The translations under genes were made by a program, and so were the position numbers. The notes beneath the pieces were generated by a model. That model made no database searches. It was not told where the DNA came from and saw nothing but the letters and a program-made list of their open reading frames with translations. Positions 62,756 to 64,000 of a stretch of DNA of 64,000 nt are shown in pieces (position 1 is the stretch's first letter; each line of letters starts with the position of its first letter). Source of the stretch: Eulemur rufifrons (lineage: Eukaryota > Chordata > Mammalia > Primates > Lemuridae); assembly GCF_041146395.1 (NCBI RefSeq), contig NC_090990.1, positions 46,262,001 to 46,326,000 on the forward strand, given 5' to 3'.

Positions 62756-63404
62756 CAATAACTAACACGGTGGGCCTTTGAAGGGAAATGAGAGAGATTT
62801 CCATTGTGTCCATGTTTGGGGAGGACACGCTTAGAATCTGGTTAGGTCAGAAGTGTGCCTGGGTGGCAGGGGGTCCATGGTGAAGAGGGAGATCAGTGTG
62901 GACGCTCAGAATGGATATAAAAAAATTGTAGGTCCAAGTGAAAAATAGCGTTTAGAAGGAGATGGCCCCATAATTCTAGTCTGAGATGTAAGCAAATGTA
63001 GGGATTGAAAGTATATTTGAGGCCTTTAAAGAACCTTTATCTTTAATATAGGTATCTATGGTGTCTGTGACTATTAGGTCAAGGCCATTTCTACTGCTAT
63101 TGTTGCTTTTTCATTTTTCATTTTGTTGTTTGTGGAATTATTTTCTAGATGCTCATGTCATATCAGATAGCATATATTGTTTATCAAAATTTATACACTC
63201 ATTTGTCCAAGGGACAGGCAGGCAACAGGTACCACTTACTCCACCACTCCTTTCCCCCAATGTATTCTAGAATCAAGACAGGTGCTAGCATTCAGGAACA
63301 AATTGCAATTTACTCATTGCCCATCCCCATTCTTACCTATAATAGTACTGTGGTACCACGAAAGGACGCTATTTATCCATCACTATACTGTGTGGTCAGA
63401 AACT

Positions 63405-63606
63405 ATCCCATGTGCCTTACATACATTTGTCTCATTTAGTCTTCACAACAAATGTACGAGGTATTATTAGCCCCATGATGCAGATGGCAAAACCGAGTCA
63501 TGGAGAAGCTGAGAAACTTGAAGCATAGATGGTAAGTGATAGAGCCTAGAGTTTAAACTCACATCTGACTCCAAAACCCACAGTCCTTATACTATACCAC
63601 ACTACT
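63405..63606 (-). repeat. MIR SINE, antisense
   Basis: 'catttgtctcatttagtcttcacaac', 'gaggtattattagccccatgatgcagatggcaaaaccgagtcatggagaagctgag', 'gatggtaagtgatagagcctagagtttaaactcacatctgac' and 'ccttatactataccacac' form an antisense MIR lacking its 3' end. Confidence 0.85.
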
Positions 63607-63899
63607 TTTCTGACTGATTTAATGTAGAATGATATACACACACGGATGTGGTCAACTAGCACAGACCAAGGCACGTTAAATAATGGTGAAGAGGAACAAT
63701 CAAAGGACTACAGGGGGTATCAAAGGCAATCGGATTGGATTGGAAAGCTTCAGAAAGCTGAGGCTTCAGCAGAAAGGCTGATCCGGTACGGGGCATGGTT
63801 TGGTAGAGAAGAGGTAGAAGGAGCGGTGATTGTCTGGGGCCTGATTCACAGAACACTGCAGGTGTTTGGAGAGTGAACAGGAATTCTGTGGGTCTACAG

Positions 63900-64000
63900 C
63901 AGGAACTGGAAAACTATAACCTGCATGTCAAATCCTGTCTTCTATGTGTTTTTGAAAATAAAGTTGTATTGGAACACAGCCACACTCATTTGTTTATGTA
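63900..64000 (-). mobile_element. hAT-Charlie-type MITE, antisense, cut by window end
   Basis: CAGGAACTGGAAAACTATAA, 'cctgcatgtcaaatcctgtc', TGTTTTTGAAAATAAAGTTG, TATTGGAACACAGCCACACT and 'catttgtttatgta' are the reverse complement of the family seen at 20,324-20,532 (compare CCAGTAAAACTTTATTTACA there). The remainder lies beyond 64,000. Confidence 0.8.

Overview
This is a primate genomic window lying inside one large gene, nuclear factor I A (NFIA), on the + strand. Four short exons at 3988-4062, 21091-21208, 27478-27605 and 48927-49055 have matching acceptor (AG) and donor (GT) sites. Their phases join into one open frame of 450 nt (150 codons). The protein runs without a break through the conserved NFI segment starting [13 protein letters not shown], a Ser/Thr-rich linker, the basic TKRLK patch and the start of the Pro/Ser-rich activation region. 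It matches NFIA as I know it and differs clearly from NFIB at the linker. By recalled human numbering (509-residue isoform) the window covers about residues 209-358. The DNA-binding domain lies upstream of the window and the final exons lie downstream.

The organism is probably a lemur or close strepsirrhine. Two Alu elements (about 25.9-26.2 kb and 52.9-53.2 kb) have perfect target-site duplications and carry the right-arm insertion containing CTATATATATTTTAGTTG, which I associate with strepsirrhine Alus. I noticed no Alu of a young catarrhine type. I also noticed none of the abundant galago-type tRNA SINEs, which argues mildly for a lemuriform. The species call is inference.

Layout: 1-3987 is the 3' part of an intron rich in ancient L2. 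4063-21090 is a 17.0 kb intron with MIR, L2, an old L1 fragment, a Tigger-type MITE and a hAT MITE. 21209-27477 is a 6.3 kb intron with an L2 and the first strepsirrhine Alu. 27606-48926 is a 21.3 kb intron, repeat-poor over 36.7-40.6 kb, with a hAT element, an LTR-like repeat and an old L1-like fragment. 49056-64000 is the start of the next intron, with an MLT1-like LTR, the second strepsirrhine Alu, an older Alu beside a MER1-like MITE, a free left Alu monomer, several MIR/L2 copies and the window-end half of a hAT MITE. It also holds two candidates of interest: a repeat-free block at 57.2-58.1 kb that looks like a conserved enhancer, and a possible alternative terminal exon at 61.9-62.2 kb.

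I see no other gene, no tRNA or rRNA, no CRISPR array and nothing prokaryotic. Repeat boundaries without a stated duplication were judged by eye and are approximate to tens of bases.
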